NCBI GenBank assembly: GCA_022393335.1
Contig: JAJEKB010000585.1
Location: 107,406 to 171,405, forward strand
From: Macrotrachela quadricornifera
Taxonomy: Eukaryota > Rotifera > Eurotatoria > Philodinida > Philodinidae
Length of the DNA: 64,000 bases
Direction: 5' to 3'
Positions 24,760-35,128 of this stretch are shown here, one piece after another. Numbering within the stretch: the first letter of the stretch is position 1; each line of letters begins with the position of its first letter. The notes under the pieces are model-generated. The model was given only the letters and a program-made list of their open reading frames with translations, was not told where the DNA came from and ran no database searches. The position numbers and the translations under genes are program-made.

Positions 24760-25190
24760 CTGTGATCTTTGCTTATCGATTTGTTTATAATACAATTTCG
24801 TCTAGAATTTCATTCGTAAAGAACAACTTGAAAGTTTCCAGAATTGTCTGAGCTTTAGTAGTAGATCCTGATCATGCCTTCAGTATATTATTAGTACACG
24901 TCCACCCGTGGACCATTGATGGTTCCGTGCGCCACGAAAATCCACATTTTTCAATTGAATTCGGTTGAGTATTCATCGAGACGTCATGTCCATACACATC
25001 TGCATCTGCCAAAATTACTCTCTTCCGAGATACATTCATCGACAGATGTGTCATCAGATTCACTCGTCGTAATATGAAAATCACTATCAAAATCAGGTTC
25101 TTGATTCTCCCAATTATCATCCGCAATATCTGCGGTATTAGCAAACTACATTTTGCGAATTCTTTGCAAATCTGCTCGGTTCGTCATAAT
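24760..25190 (-). pseudogene. Degenerate piggyBac-type transposase
   Basis: Read on the minus strand from about 25190. An acidic N-terminal part (DDNWENQEPDFDSDFHITTS, then SDDTSVDECISEES) leads into FSWRTEPSMVHGWTCTNNIL and then SGSTTKAQTILETFKLFFTN followed by EILDEIV and TNR. This order (acidic N-terminus, W..P......NI, SGPT..., F.LFF..EIL..IV..TN) is that of piggyBac (DDE_Tnp_1_7) transposases at the start of the catalytic domain. At least three in-frame stops break it (after NNILKA, after EIVL, after TNR). The catalytic Asp region is not recognisable further on, so the gene is truncated and dead. A stop near the N-terminus is directly preceded by atgtag and might instead be a splice acceptor. 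Confidence 0.65.
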
Positions 25191-27151
25191 TGCACTGAAA
25201 TAAAGATAAAGTGTTGGATCGTGACTTGTTGACTTTGCTTACCGTAATGTGTAATTCCTTCATGAAATGTGGGATGACAATAAGAACTAAAATAGTCTGT
25301 TATTTTCTCTTTATTGCAGCAAATGACCGACTATATGTAACGAGCAAGTGGAAGAATCCATAGAAAGAAAAATTCTATAGATAATGCACGAAAAGGAAAA
25401 ATCAGCTGTAAAATGTTACGAGAAAAGATAGTAACACATAGAACGAAGAAAAGAAAAGAACAAAACGAGAAATTCATTAAACGCATTGAATAGTAAGGAA
25501 AAATAACATGAATAAGAATAAAATGATAGCAGAGAGAAGAGAACATACTACTACCTAACCCTTTAGTTAGTAAGAAAAAAGCCATTTCAACAAAGAAAAT
25601 CGACGTCAGATGCACCTAGACGTGAGTCGTTGATGTTCCTAATAAACTAAAAAGCAGTTCCAAAGTGTCTTGAGGTCCACGTGAATCCATACGCTTAAAC
25701 TCTGTTATGAAGACCTGCTGGAAAAATTTCTTAAGATTCTTATGCATGAACAATAGAACGACGATTATAGAACAAACTGGCTTGAACAGTTTAATAGCGA
25801 CTTGATGAGAAGCAAAACATTGCAAAAAGGATCCACTTGGGTCCCACGAAGAGCTAATATAAATAGTTGTGATAACCAACATATGTGTTTCATGACAGTA
25901 TATACTATACAAGAGAAGAATTCTAAGATCTGGTTGCATTTGTCTCTTAATTTTACTGTATCTATATGGTTAAAAACACATAAGAATATACTTTGATAAT
26001 ATATTGTGACATATGTAAGTAATATTCCCTTCAGAATATATATTGTACTTGTATTTGTACAGGCCTCTACAGATGATTAATTAATGTTATATTCTGAATT
26101 GTATTTGCAAATAAAACTGATCCAATTTAAGTGACAATCATCTCTTCGAGTGTTTTTTCAAAAATTGAACTTTGACTGACAAAGAGAATTTGTATGTTAT
26201 CACATGTGATGATGTATAATTTTGCTATATACATTGTTCTTCGTGTCAAACAATCAGCATTACTTTGTTATATTGCCTATTATTTTGCGATTATAAAGTA
26301 ACAATTATTTGATTTCTTATCCATCATAATTTTGATAAGTTAGAACATTTATTATACGTCACTACTCCATCAAAAAAAGATATGTCTATCGATAGTGAAT
26401 ATCATGAATGAAAAAAAATAGTTCCGTTTTCGACTTAATATAATTCTCAAGAATGATAAATGATCAGTTTCATGTATATCATTTGATTGAAGATGAACGT
26501 TTATACGATAAGAACAACATTCCTTATTCTTAATCAATTCTTTCATTCTGTAACATTGTAAATAAACTAATATATAAAGAACAAAAGAACCTTTCCTTTA
26601 TTTAATCGAATGATCCATTAAAGTAATTTGTTTTCTTTTTAACAGTATATTTTATATATTTATATATAGTGCATTAAAAAATTTCTTAGGAATGTTTCAA
26701 TTCTTTTATGTCAATAAAAATCTATTTTAACAAATAGATATTATCACGTGCTCTTGTTCTAGATTAATTTAAACAAAAGAAATAAGATACAAACAGATAT
26801 ATATGAAGAGAAGTAGAGAGAGAGAGAGAGATGCAAAAGGCACAAATAGAATAGCTTACTTATGCACATGCACATTCGGCTTCTTCATTTCTTTATCCAA
26901 CCATTATTTTCTTCTTTGCTTTCTCTTTTTCAACTCCGATCGTTTACATTTAGTCTGACTATCATCATTCATTCGTAAGGAATAATGATCAGTAGTATTA
27001 CTGCCCGCCAGAAAGAGAGACGTATAATGATTGTATTGGATTGTTAACCTTTGATTATTTTTTTTCTTTCATTTTCTTATTATAAACAAATGAAACTATT
27101 ATTAATTCCATTTATATATGTTAATATATTTTAGACATAAAATCATTGTTA
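25191..27151. other. Intergenic with unexplained ORFs; HP1 promoter at its right end
   Basis: Two adjacent minus-strand ORFs (25331-25615 and 25616-25939, 94 and 107 codons) lie next to the piggyBac remnant. The second is less low-complexity than most noise here but has no family I recognise. A (GA)n tract lies near 26815-26831. The right end must hold the HP1 promoter. An AG at 27133-27134 just before the HP1 start may close a 5' UTR intron. Confidence 0.4.
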
Positions 27152-27888
27152 ATGTCTTCATCATTATCTAAAAAAAGACCAAATGATTTTTTTGATTTAC
27201 CAGATGAAGCGAGAGCTGACGACCAATATGTCGTCGAAAAAGTGCTTGCTAAACGACGAAATCGAAAAGGAAAATGGGAATATTTACTTAAATGGGCTGG
27301 ATGTAAGCAAGTTTTTTTTCATATGTTTTATAAGTTATTAAACAATGATTCATATGATGAGATCATTCCAGCTGACAAATATTTTATAAAAATTTATTTT
27401 TAGTCAGTAATGATGAAAATACTTGGGAAGCTCACCATGATATTCATCCTGATTTAATTGCTGATTTTGAACGACTACAAGCTGAATTAGATGGATCAAG
27501 TTCAATTTATTCAACAGTAGATGATGAACCACCAAAACAATCACGTAAATCATCAACATCATCATCAAATCGTGCAGAATCACCACCAGCTAAAAAAAAG
27601 AAAAAAACTTCAAATACTATAGTATCAACATCCACACCAGTTACAACAAATGGTTCAACAAAAAAAGTATTTGGTGTAGAAAAAGGTTGGCGTGTACGAG
27701 CAGTTATTGGAGCAGCTAAACAAAAAGACTCATCAGTATTATATGCTGTTGATTATGTACAAGGTTCACCAATATTACGTGAATATGTCCCATCAGAAAT
27801 TGCTCATATTTATATACCACGTGAACTAATAGAATTTTTTCAGAAAAAAATTGTTTGGAATTCATCAAGCGAAAATAAAAAAGCTTAA
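27152..27888 (+). CDS. HP1: Heterochromatin protein 1 (chromobox)
   Basis: Binds methylated histone H3 Lys9 and packs heterochromatin. Two exons, 27152-27302 and 27404-27888; 211 residues. The chromodomain (about 25-75) reads QYVVEKVLAKR, WEYLLKWAGFSNDENTWE, with aromatic-cage residues Tyr26, Trp48 and Phe51. The intron splits the chromodomain after the KWAG. A Ser/Lys-rich hinge with a KKKKK run (about 80-137) is a likely nuclear signal and DNA/RNA-binding segment. The chromoshadow domain (about 139-200) follows (VEKGWRVRAVIGAAKQ, YVPSEIAHIYIPRELIEFF) for dimerisation and PxVxL partner binding. The first ATG at 27152 is used; the in-frame codon upstream is TTG. The 4E-BP gene follows on the same strand 450 bp on. 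Confidence 0.93.
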
Positions 27889-28340
27889 GTGAGTGTGATA
27901 TGATTTTGTATATCTATACATATTGTTTTTTTCTATTTCTTCATGTCATATATGTTATCTCTAATCATATATATATATTTGATGTCTGCAGTTTTTTGTC
28001 TTTTTTTTTTTTTGTTTTTTTCTTTTTCATGGAGAAGTAACACATCATATACATATATACATATATATATAGATAGGCATGATGAACAGCGAACTCTAGA
28101 AAATGATTTTTTATTGGGCATATAATCTTCACCAATGGAATAAAACGACGAAGTCTATATGCACGTGCTTTCGGGTGCGTATTTATTTAGTACGCCGTCG
28201 ACAAAACCTGCTTACTTTATATATGTGTATATTTTTTTTACTTTATCTAACATATGGTTTTTATTCTTGATAAAATATTGAAGAAAAAAATATATATATA
28301 TTATTTCAGATTAATTTAAGGAAAAATAAAATTTTCAACG
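27889..28340. other. Spacer between HP1 and 4E-BP genes
   Basis: Contains the HP1 3' UTR and the promoter of 4E-BP. It has T/A tracts and TA repeats near 28055-28071 and 28289-28300. No ORF of substance. Confidence 0.45.
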
Positions 28341-28979
28341 ATGAGCAGTAGTGAAGGTATCCCAATTCGTCGTCTTGTTGTACATGATCCAAAAGATATG
28401 CCACTTCATTATGGTGAAACACCCGGTGGTAGTATTTTTTCAACAACTCCAGGCGGTAAATTAGTTTTATTTAATTAAAAAATTTTACAAAATAGAAATT
28501 GATAATTTTTTAGGTACTCGTATTTATTACGATCGGGCCTTTTTACTTTCACGTCGTGATTCGCCTATGACACGTTCACCACCTAATTTACCATATATTC
28601 CGGAAGGTTGGTATTCATTTTCATTTGAAGATTTAATAATAAAATTAGTATGAGATAATAGTTGAGATTAAAAATTAACTGTAATTTAATCTTTGAAGAT
28701 AAATTAAATGAATTTTTTTTATTTGTTCATAATATAGTTACATTAATTCCTGGACCAGAAAAGAATGGTAGTATTTCTGAAAATGGTGTTAAAACAGATA
28801 AAAAAGAAAGATCAGAATCATCGGCTAATAAGCCCAATTCATCAACATCTGAAGATCAACAATCAACAAAGCCGACACCGGCTAAAAAAGGTATAATAGC
28901 TAATCTTTCTATTATTAATTTTTATAAGAAATTTTTCTTCTTTATAGAAGGTGATGATCAATTTTCAATGGATATGTGA
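28341..28979 (+). CDS. EIF4EBP: eIF4E-binding protein (4E-BP)
   Basis: Translation repressor that blocks eIF4E until phosphorylated by TOR kinase. Four exons: 28341-28455, 28514-28606, 28738-28890, 28948-28979; 130 residues (vertebrate 4E-BPs about 100-120). The eIF4E-binding motif YDRAFLL (44-50, YxxxxLphi) is intact and preceded by FSTTPGGTRIYY, the conserved TTPGG phosphosite block (Thr35/36). A second TPGG lies at 27-30. SPMTRSPP (55-62) matches the Ser65/Thr70-type sites. The last five residues FSMDM form the TOS motif (FEMDI in vertebrates) that docks on Raptor. A Ser/Lys-rich linker (about 80-120) is longer than usual. All regulatory elements are kept, so TOR control is expected. Confidence 0.95.
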
Positions 28980-30578
28980 TCTTGGTTTTTTTCTGTATAC
29001 TTGTTGTATGATAAAAAACAAAATCATATATGGATGTATCGATAACATGAATATAAACTGATATAACTATTGCGTTTTTTTCTCTCCATGCATCATTCAA
29101 GTCCTTCGATACAGAACAGTTCTTTTTTTTTTCTTTTCATTGACTCATCTTCTTTTTTGCTCCGGTGTGCTTATTTTTTTTGTTCTATATTTGAGGCAGT
29201 TTGAAGGGGTGTTATTAGATTAGTTCTCTGTTTTTTTTTTATTGTTTACGTATGTGTTTTTCTGTCAACGAACTTGTCATTGTATGTTTCATATGTAACG
29301 TACGTCTTGCTCAAAAAAAAAGGAAGTGAAGGAGAAGAATAGAATATTCTTCTTTACTATCATTGTTGTTGGTATATTGCGTTTTGCTAGTCTATTGAAA
29401 AAAACTAACCGTTTTTGTTTTTTGTTCTTTTTTTTTTCTTTCTGATATGACAAAAAAAAATAAATAAAAAAAAAAACAAAAACCGATTCTATATGAAAGC
29501 CATTAGCTAACATTATTAAATAAGAAGCATGATTTAGACTGAAAAATGGAATGAGGTTGTTTCATACAGAATGATAATTATTTTACATAAATATTATTTA
29601 ATATTTTTTCGTTGAGTAAGAATTACAATGCGGATAACTTTTGATTTTTTCGAAATGTATTATTCATCATCGAATATTTGTTTAGATCGCTCAAATTACT
29701 AACGATGATGCAGCAAAAGATGATGATAGCATTTTTTTTTAATATACTATAGATTGCAAATATTGATATGCAATATATATATATAATACAAAGGAAAACA
29801 TTTTGTTTTTGGCATTTTAAAGTGACAAATAACTGTTGGTCTTCAAACAAACTACTCAATAGAATATATCAATAATTCATTTTTCTATTTATCGATCAGA
29901 GTGTAGAATAATACTTGTGAATATATTAGGTGTCATATGTATGCTATACTGGCTGCTAAAGAATATTGTTTACTGTATAAAACGAAATTGAAATAATTAT
30001 ATCATATACATGTAAATTGACATAATTTTGTTTCTTGAATATATATAATCATGTGAACTGTATTGAAGATAAGTTACACGGTTGTTATATAATATGAAGC
30101 AAGAAATTTTAAAACAAATTCTTTGGGGAATTTTGTGAATAATTAGGAAAATGAATAATAGGTTTCAATTATTTTACTCATTCAAAAAAGATTATTCAAA
30201 ATTTAATAAAAAAATTGACTTTAATAAATATATTTCATATGTAATCAAAAACAAAATCATAGTAGTAGGTTAAAATCAATTTTTAGAATGTTATTTCAAT
30301 AAATGGTAATTAGTAAATGTATGCAATTATTTATTGAATAACATTAATATTTTGAAGTTATTCTATATTAACTACTAGAAAGATAGGATTTCATCAATAA
30401 ACAACATACATCTGATAGCGATTTGTTTATTTTAGAATATGACATCATAAGTGGAAATAACAATAATAAGAAATATACTTGAGTAGGGATATCCGAATTT
30501 TTAGGATATGTTATGAAATATAATATATTTTTTCTGATGAAGAAGGCAACTGTTTACGCACATTTTATATTTATTTTA
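28980..30578. other. Intergenic, T/A-tract rich
   Basis: The 3' UTR of 4E-BP, then long homopolymer tracts. Short ORFs are Phe/Lys-rich artefacts of T and A runs. No gene or RNA was recognised. Confidence 0.45.
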
Positions 30579-31135
30579 AACAGTTTTTCACAATCTATTC
30601 GAAATTGTAGTCGAAATTCAATAAAAAACAAAAATAAGGTTTCGGAATTGACTGAAACTTTGAATTCTAAAGCTTTTTCTGACCAATTTCTATCAATTCC
30701 AACACAATTTCCACTTTATCTTTTGTATTAGAAAAATTCTCAGAATAGATTTTAAAAGAGCGTTCAAAACTAAATATATCACATATAAAAATCCGATATC
30801 AGACAGATAACTCTCAACTATGGAGAGATATTGAAAAACCTGATTAGAAACTTAGATAATTGACAGGAATTGGTTTTACTCTATTTGCAAAAACATATAT
30901 CCAAGATTGACAGTTATCGATCTGATACCAACTTATTATATGTGGGGCATTTAGTTGTGAACGCTCTTTGAAAATTTATTTTGAGGATTTTTCTAATACA
31001 AAAGACAAAGTGAAAATTAAATTGGAACTGGCTGAAAAAACTTAAAAATTCGAAATTTCAGTCAATTTCAAAACCTTTATATAGTTTTTAACGAATTTCA
31101 GCTATAATTTCAGATATATTGTAAAAAGCTGTCAG
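30579..31135. repeat. Foldback element with arms about 250 bp
   Basis: Left arm 30579-30830 pairs with right arm 30890-31135. Well-kept blocks include cttttgtattagaaaaat, gagcgttca and gaattgactgaaa with their inverted partners (for example acgctctttgaaaattta near 30961). The loop is about 60 bp. The small ORFs within are products of the arms. It is a non-autonomous palindromic element with no recognisable transposase. Confidence 0.7.
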
Positions 31136-31530
31136 CACAATTTCGGCGGGAATAATATGTAAAACACGATATATCTATGGCTACTAATTCCTTGAAAACT
31201 CGTCTTTTTATGTATATCGAGATATACTTCGGCATTATTCCTTACTTTAGAGCTAAAACTTCAACAAGGAGATATTCAATTATACATAATCTTTCATAGT
31301 ATCACAAAGTCGTCTGTCACAATATGAGCCCGCCTTCCGACTTTGCTTTTCGTGCTCTGTGATTATTCCAAGAACCTGTCTGTCTGTCACGGTCCGTGGT
31401 GGAGGGAAGGGGGCGAATGCAAATTTATAACCCTAAACACTTCAACACTCGTTTAGATCGTGTTTCACAAAATAGATATTGAGAAAAAATAACACATTTT
31501 TGTTTTTTCTAATCTTACATTATCCTATTA
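31136..31530. other. Intergenic, with a GC-richer patch
   Basis: Around 31315-31425 the base composition rises and short repeats such as gtctgtctgtcac occur. No ORF or known element. Confidence 0.35.
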
Positions 31531-31775
31531 CAGGGATGTACATCGCGGCTGAAAATCTACCACTGCCACGCCGCTATAGTTTTGAAAAAATATTTCAAAT
31601 TTGACTACTGCGACTGTAATTAGGCTAGAGATATTGTTAGTGGTCTATCAAATTTATTCAATTTTAGGTTGCTTTATTTGTAAACATTGAAATTCTATTA
31701 AATTTATGCAATTTTTCAATGTACTCGAAAAAGGATGTTGCCACCACCGTAGCAGCGCCGCTATAGACATCCCTG
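31531..31775. mobile_element. hAT-like MITE
   Basis: The left end cagggatgtacatcgcggc (31531) and the right end, read on the other strand, cagggatgtctatagcggc (from 31775), form terminal inverted repeats of about 19 bp with few mismatches. CAGGG ends are typical of hAT transposons. The flanking 8-mers (tcctatta, tgacattt) do not match, so the target duplication has decayed or the class is different. Subterminal GC-rich blocks (gccacgccgctatag, agcagcgccgctatag) also repeat. No transposase inside. Confidence 0.6.
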
Positions 31776-32163
31776 TGACATTTCTCCTCAACAACATATT
31801 GAACAAAATGTTCATTTAAATTTTGGAGCATTTCAAGTATGTAGTAACTTATAACTTTAATTAAATACACATGAATACCTTTTCTTTCGGAATAAAACTT
31901 AAGTTTGATTATCTTTTTTTTCATTCATATGAGATAGTAAAAAAAAAGTCAATGAAAGTACGATTGATTCTGACCTATCATATGCCAGTAGTCATTGTCT
32001 ACATTCACTATCATTCTTCATTGTCATTGTTCTAGAAAAGAAAAGAAGAGTATGACCAGTGGCCATCTTGTCTATAAATGTTTAAAAAAAAGCATATATA
32101 TTGAGCATTTTTTTTCCTGTTATTCATATTACTATTGTCAGTAGAAAATCTTTGATAATTATT
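31776..32163. other. Intergenic, upstream of the small candidate gene
   Basis: No ORF on the plus strand. It may contain the promoter or an unseen first exon of the 46-residue candidate gene at 32164. Confidence 0.35.
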
Positions 32164-32357
32164 ATGGCTAAGAAAGAAGTATATGCATATTTATTTTTGA
32201 CTAATAATCATATGTATTTTTCTTTTCATAGAATACAAATGTTCAATTATTAGCAGAAATAAACCAATTGAACGAAGAATTACAACAAGGTCGAATTTCA
32301 TTTGAATATTTTGTGAATCAAGTAAAGAAACTTGGTGACGGTACAAAAATGAAATAA
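32164..32357 (+). CDS. Possible microprotein, 46 residues, unknown
   Basis: Two short exons, 32164-32178 and 32232-32357, joined by a 53-bp gtatat...catag intron in phase 0. The product begins MAKKE, then a helix rich in Leu, Gln and Glu (VQLLAEINQLNEELQQGRIS), and ends GDGTKMK. The heptad-like Leu spacing suggests a short coiled coil. The exon composition is clearly more coding-like than the flanks, but no family is recognised. It could also be the last exon of a longer gene whose upstream exons I cannot see. Confidence 0.4.
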
Positions 32358-32831
32358 GATGATCATGCTCGTATTCATTCACAAACCTTTTTCATATCCT
32401 TTTTCTCATCTTTATCATATTTTTGTGCTTCTTCATTATTCTTTATGACTTAAAGTTTCATTAAAAAAACTGATCATTTGATATAAAGAAAAAAAAACTT
32501 AACTTTTATAATAAAAATGATAAATAACGTTTTAAAAAAAGTTCTTCCATGTAGGATTTTATGAATCGTTTTCTATTTGTTAGAATATCGATTTCATCAT
32601 CAAATCTATTTATATCATAAATAAAAATGTATCATTATTGAAATTCTATTGAAAAATAATAGTTTTTCAATTATGAAATAGACAAATTTGTCTTAAGAAT
32701 TGAGTTATTAATATATTTATTTAAATATTATATGAAGTATTTTACTTTTATTATATCAAACATTATTTGATCGTGTGTACATATTAAAATAGGAATACTA
32801 TATATCATTAAAAATGAATATATTAGTTTAT
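32358..32831. other. Intergenic between convergent genes
   Basis: About 470 bp of AT-rich sequence between the small + candidate and the minus-strand Kunitz gene. It should hold both 3' UTRs. Nothing else seen. Confidence 0.4.
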
Positions 32832-33732
32832 CTACCTCTGTCTTATATTATTTGTAGAAATTTGTCGTCGATAAATCGAACATGCACGTTCACATTCATA
32901 TCGTGAACTAAAACGATTTTGATTGCCAGCACAACCACCCCAAATAAAAATTTGACATGAACGTAATTGATTATTAAAATAATATTGTTCAATACTTGCT
33001 TTGCAAGGGCCAATATCCGGCATTTGTTGACAAATATATCTATTATTTATTATTGGTGGTGGTCTTGTTGTATAAATTCCATTCGTTCCTAAATAAATAA
33101 AAAAAGGTAAAAGTTACAAATAATTTAATTAAGTATAAATATCTTCATATATATATTAACCTGGTAAAGTTGATGTTTCAATTTTTTTCATAATTACATT
33201 AATTGGATTAACTGGTGCTGGTATTAATTGTACTGGAGTATATTGATCATTAATATAGAGTAATTGACCATTTATTTCAATACGAGCTTGAACAGCATAT
33301 TGACGAGCACTATTACTGTATTGTTGTACTTGTGCCATTGTATATGGAATTTCAAAAGCAATTGGAAAACGATAAGAACCATATAATACAAGAGTATTTA
33401 ACGGTCGAGATGCTACATCTTGAAGAGAAACATCTGAAAGTGATACAACTATTTGTGAACCATAAGGTAATGGAGATGTATCATCACTAAGAAGATTTCC
33501 ACGAACTCTTAGTTGACCTAAAAACATTCTAAGTACAATATATAAATAATCTATATATTGATTTACTTTGTTGAGTTCCTTGATTCCACCATAAATTATT
33601 TTGTGAATATGATGGCCATTGATTATAATTATTATATGGATATTGCCTTTGTTGTTGTTGGTGTTGTTGTTTTTGATAATAAAATTGTGCTTGTACAGTT
33701 GATAATAAAAGAAATATGACAACAGGAAACAT
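32832..33732 (-). CDS. Secreted YbaY/YscW-domain protein with C-terminal Kunitz domain
   Basis: Three minus-strand exons: 33567-33732, 33161-33517, 32832-33088; 259 residues. A signal peptide (MFPVVIFLLLSTVQA, cleavage before QF) is followed by a Gln/Tyr/Asn-rich linker (about 16-55). Residues about 57-165 match the bacterial lipoprotein YbaY / type III secretion pilotin YscW domain: QLRVRGNL, LPYGSQIVVSLSDVSLQDVA, then PIAFEIPYTMAQV, YAVQARIEINGQLLYINDQY and TPV. Residues 194-244 are a complete Kunitz (BPTI) domain with six Cys (194, 203, 219, 227, 240, 244) and a P1 Lys204 in GPCKA, which predicts trypsin-like protease inhibition. The start at 33732 is set by the signal peptide. The acceptor at 33517 is fixed by frame, because an alternative AG gives a stop. 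The fusion is the odd feature; the YbaY-like part may derive from bacteria (inference). Confidence 0.85.
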
Positions 33733-34605
33733 TTTTATGGTATGTATATGATGATTGATGTAAGAAATGATACTAATCAATTGTAGTCAATATTGCTCTT
33801 TACATTATATTGTTACTGTCAATCTTTATATAAATGTCATAATCTATTCTCCTACGCTATCTTTTTATCATTGTAAATCGAAATAGAAAAAAAAAGATAG
33901 AAGGAGAAAAAAACAAAGGTAGATCAGCTTTCATATTAAATTCATGACATATATTAGTATTATTCTTGTTCTCAAAATGAAGATTGATATGTATAGATGT
34001 CTATTCGCATACGATGAAGGTCATTAGATGATTGAAAACGAACATAAAAAAACCTGACTTTTCATCACTATATGAATGGTATTTGAATATTTTTTATGTA
34101 GGCGATTTAGAAGACTAATAATCCGCAAGGATTTACATTCATCTGAATATAATTCATTTAGGATTAAATTTTTATCACCTGAAGGTCATTTTTATTATAT
34201 TCGAAAGTATTGATCAAATTTTATATTGTTTCACTTTAATATTTATATAACAACGTAAGAATATATTTCCATAGAGAAATATAAAATACAAATATTAAAG
34301 TAACAAAAAAAAAAACAAAAATTTATAGTTAAAATTTTTCATATATTTATCTTAAATATAGTTTTATATGTACAATTATTATTTCTTCAGTATTGTACTA
34401 GAACAATTAATATATAATGTAACTAGCAGTTCTTTCCTTTTTTTCAATGTTCATAGAATTGTTCAATATTTATATATATATATATATATGTATATATAAT
34501 AAAAATTAGTAATCGATCACCAACAACAAATATAAATTGATTGAAGATGAAGATCACAAGCAAAAAGAAAAATAAATAAATAAATAAATAAATAAATTTG
34601 ATTAT
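33733..34605. other. Intergenic with simple repeats
   Basis: Upstream region of the Kunitz gene and the 3' flank of the dispanin gene. Contains a (TA)n tract near 34470-34490 and an (AAAT)n tract near 34571-34597. No gene. Confidence 0.5.
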
Positions 34606-35128
34606 TTAGGCAAAAAGAACAGCTTTGACAAAGAATATAAATGCTATTATTGAACCAAGTACGAGACCAATAATAAATGTAATAAGTGACCATCGAATAG
34701 CTTTTTTATAAAATGCTGTTGCTTCCGCATAAAATCCTTGATTATGCGCTCGCACAGCACGAACTGCATAAACAATAGCAATAATTCCTAAATTAAGATA
34801 ACCTCATATAATATGCACTTAATGGTTGAATAAATCTTTAATATGATATTCAATAAATCACTCACCCAGAAGTGGACAACATATGGATGAGATAAGAGCA
34901 CAAGCTAAACTTCGTTTTGGATGTGTTTCATCTTCTACTTCTACTTCTGCTATTCGATATCGATCTAGATGTCATATCAAAAATAAAAGAAAACAAATAT
35001 TACATCAATTAATATTATTTGAATCAACCTGCTATATCATTTTCAATTTGTCTTGTACTTGTAAATTTTGCAGATGATGTACATCTATGACCTGTTTGTG
35101 TTGATGTAAATGCACGTGAACCGAACAT
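34606..35128 (-). CDS. Dispanin / CD225-family small membrane protein
   Basis: Three minus-strand exons: 35029-35128, 34866-34964, 34606-34787; 126 residues. The N-terminal 50 residues are polar and cytosolic. The first hydrophobic segment, SLACALISSICCPLLGIIAI, has a Cys pair like the palmitoylated cysteines of the IFITM/CD225 family. After it come VYAVRAVRAHNQGFYAEATA and KKAIRWSLI, matching the family loop (V.....G.Y..A...S..A..WS). A second helix (ITFIIGLVLGSIIAFIFFV) ends the protein. Members of this family alter membrane fluidity or vesicle fusion. The exact role is not predictable. A plus-strand ORF in the same place is only its antisense shadow. Confidence 0.78.

Noticed and set aside
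34883..35077. Plus-strand ORF of 64 codons
   Set aside because: Antisense to the spliced dispanin/CD225 gene, whose three exons join in frame.
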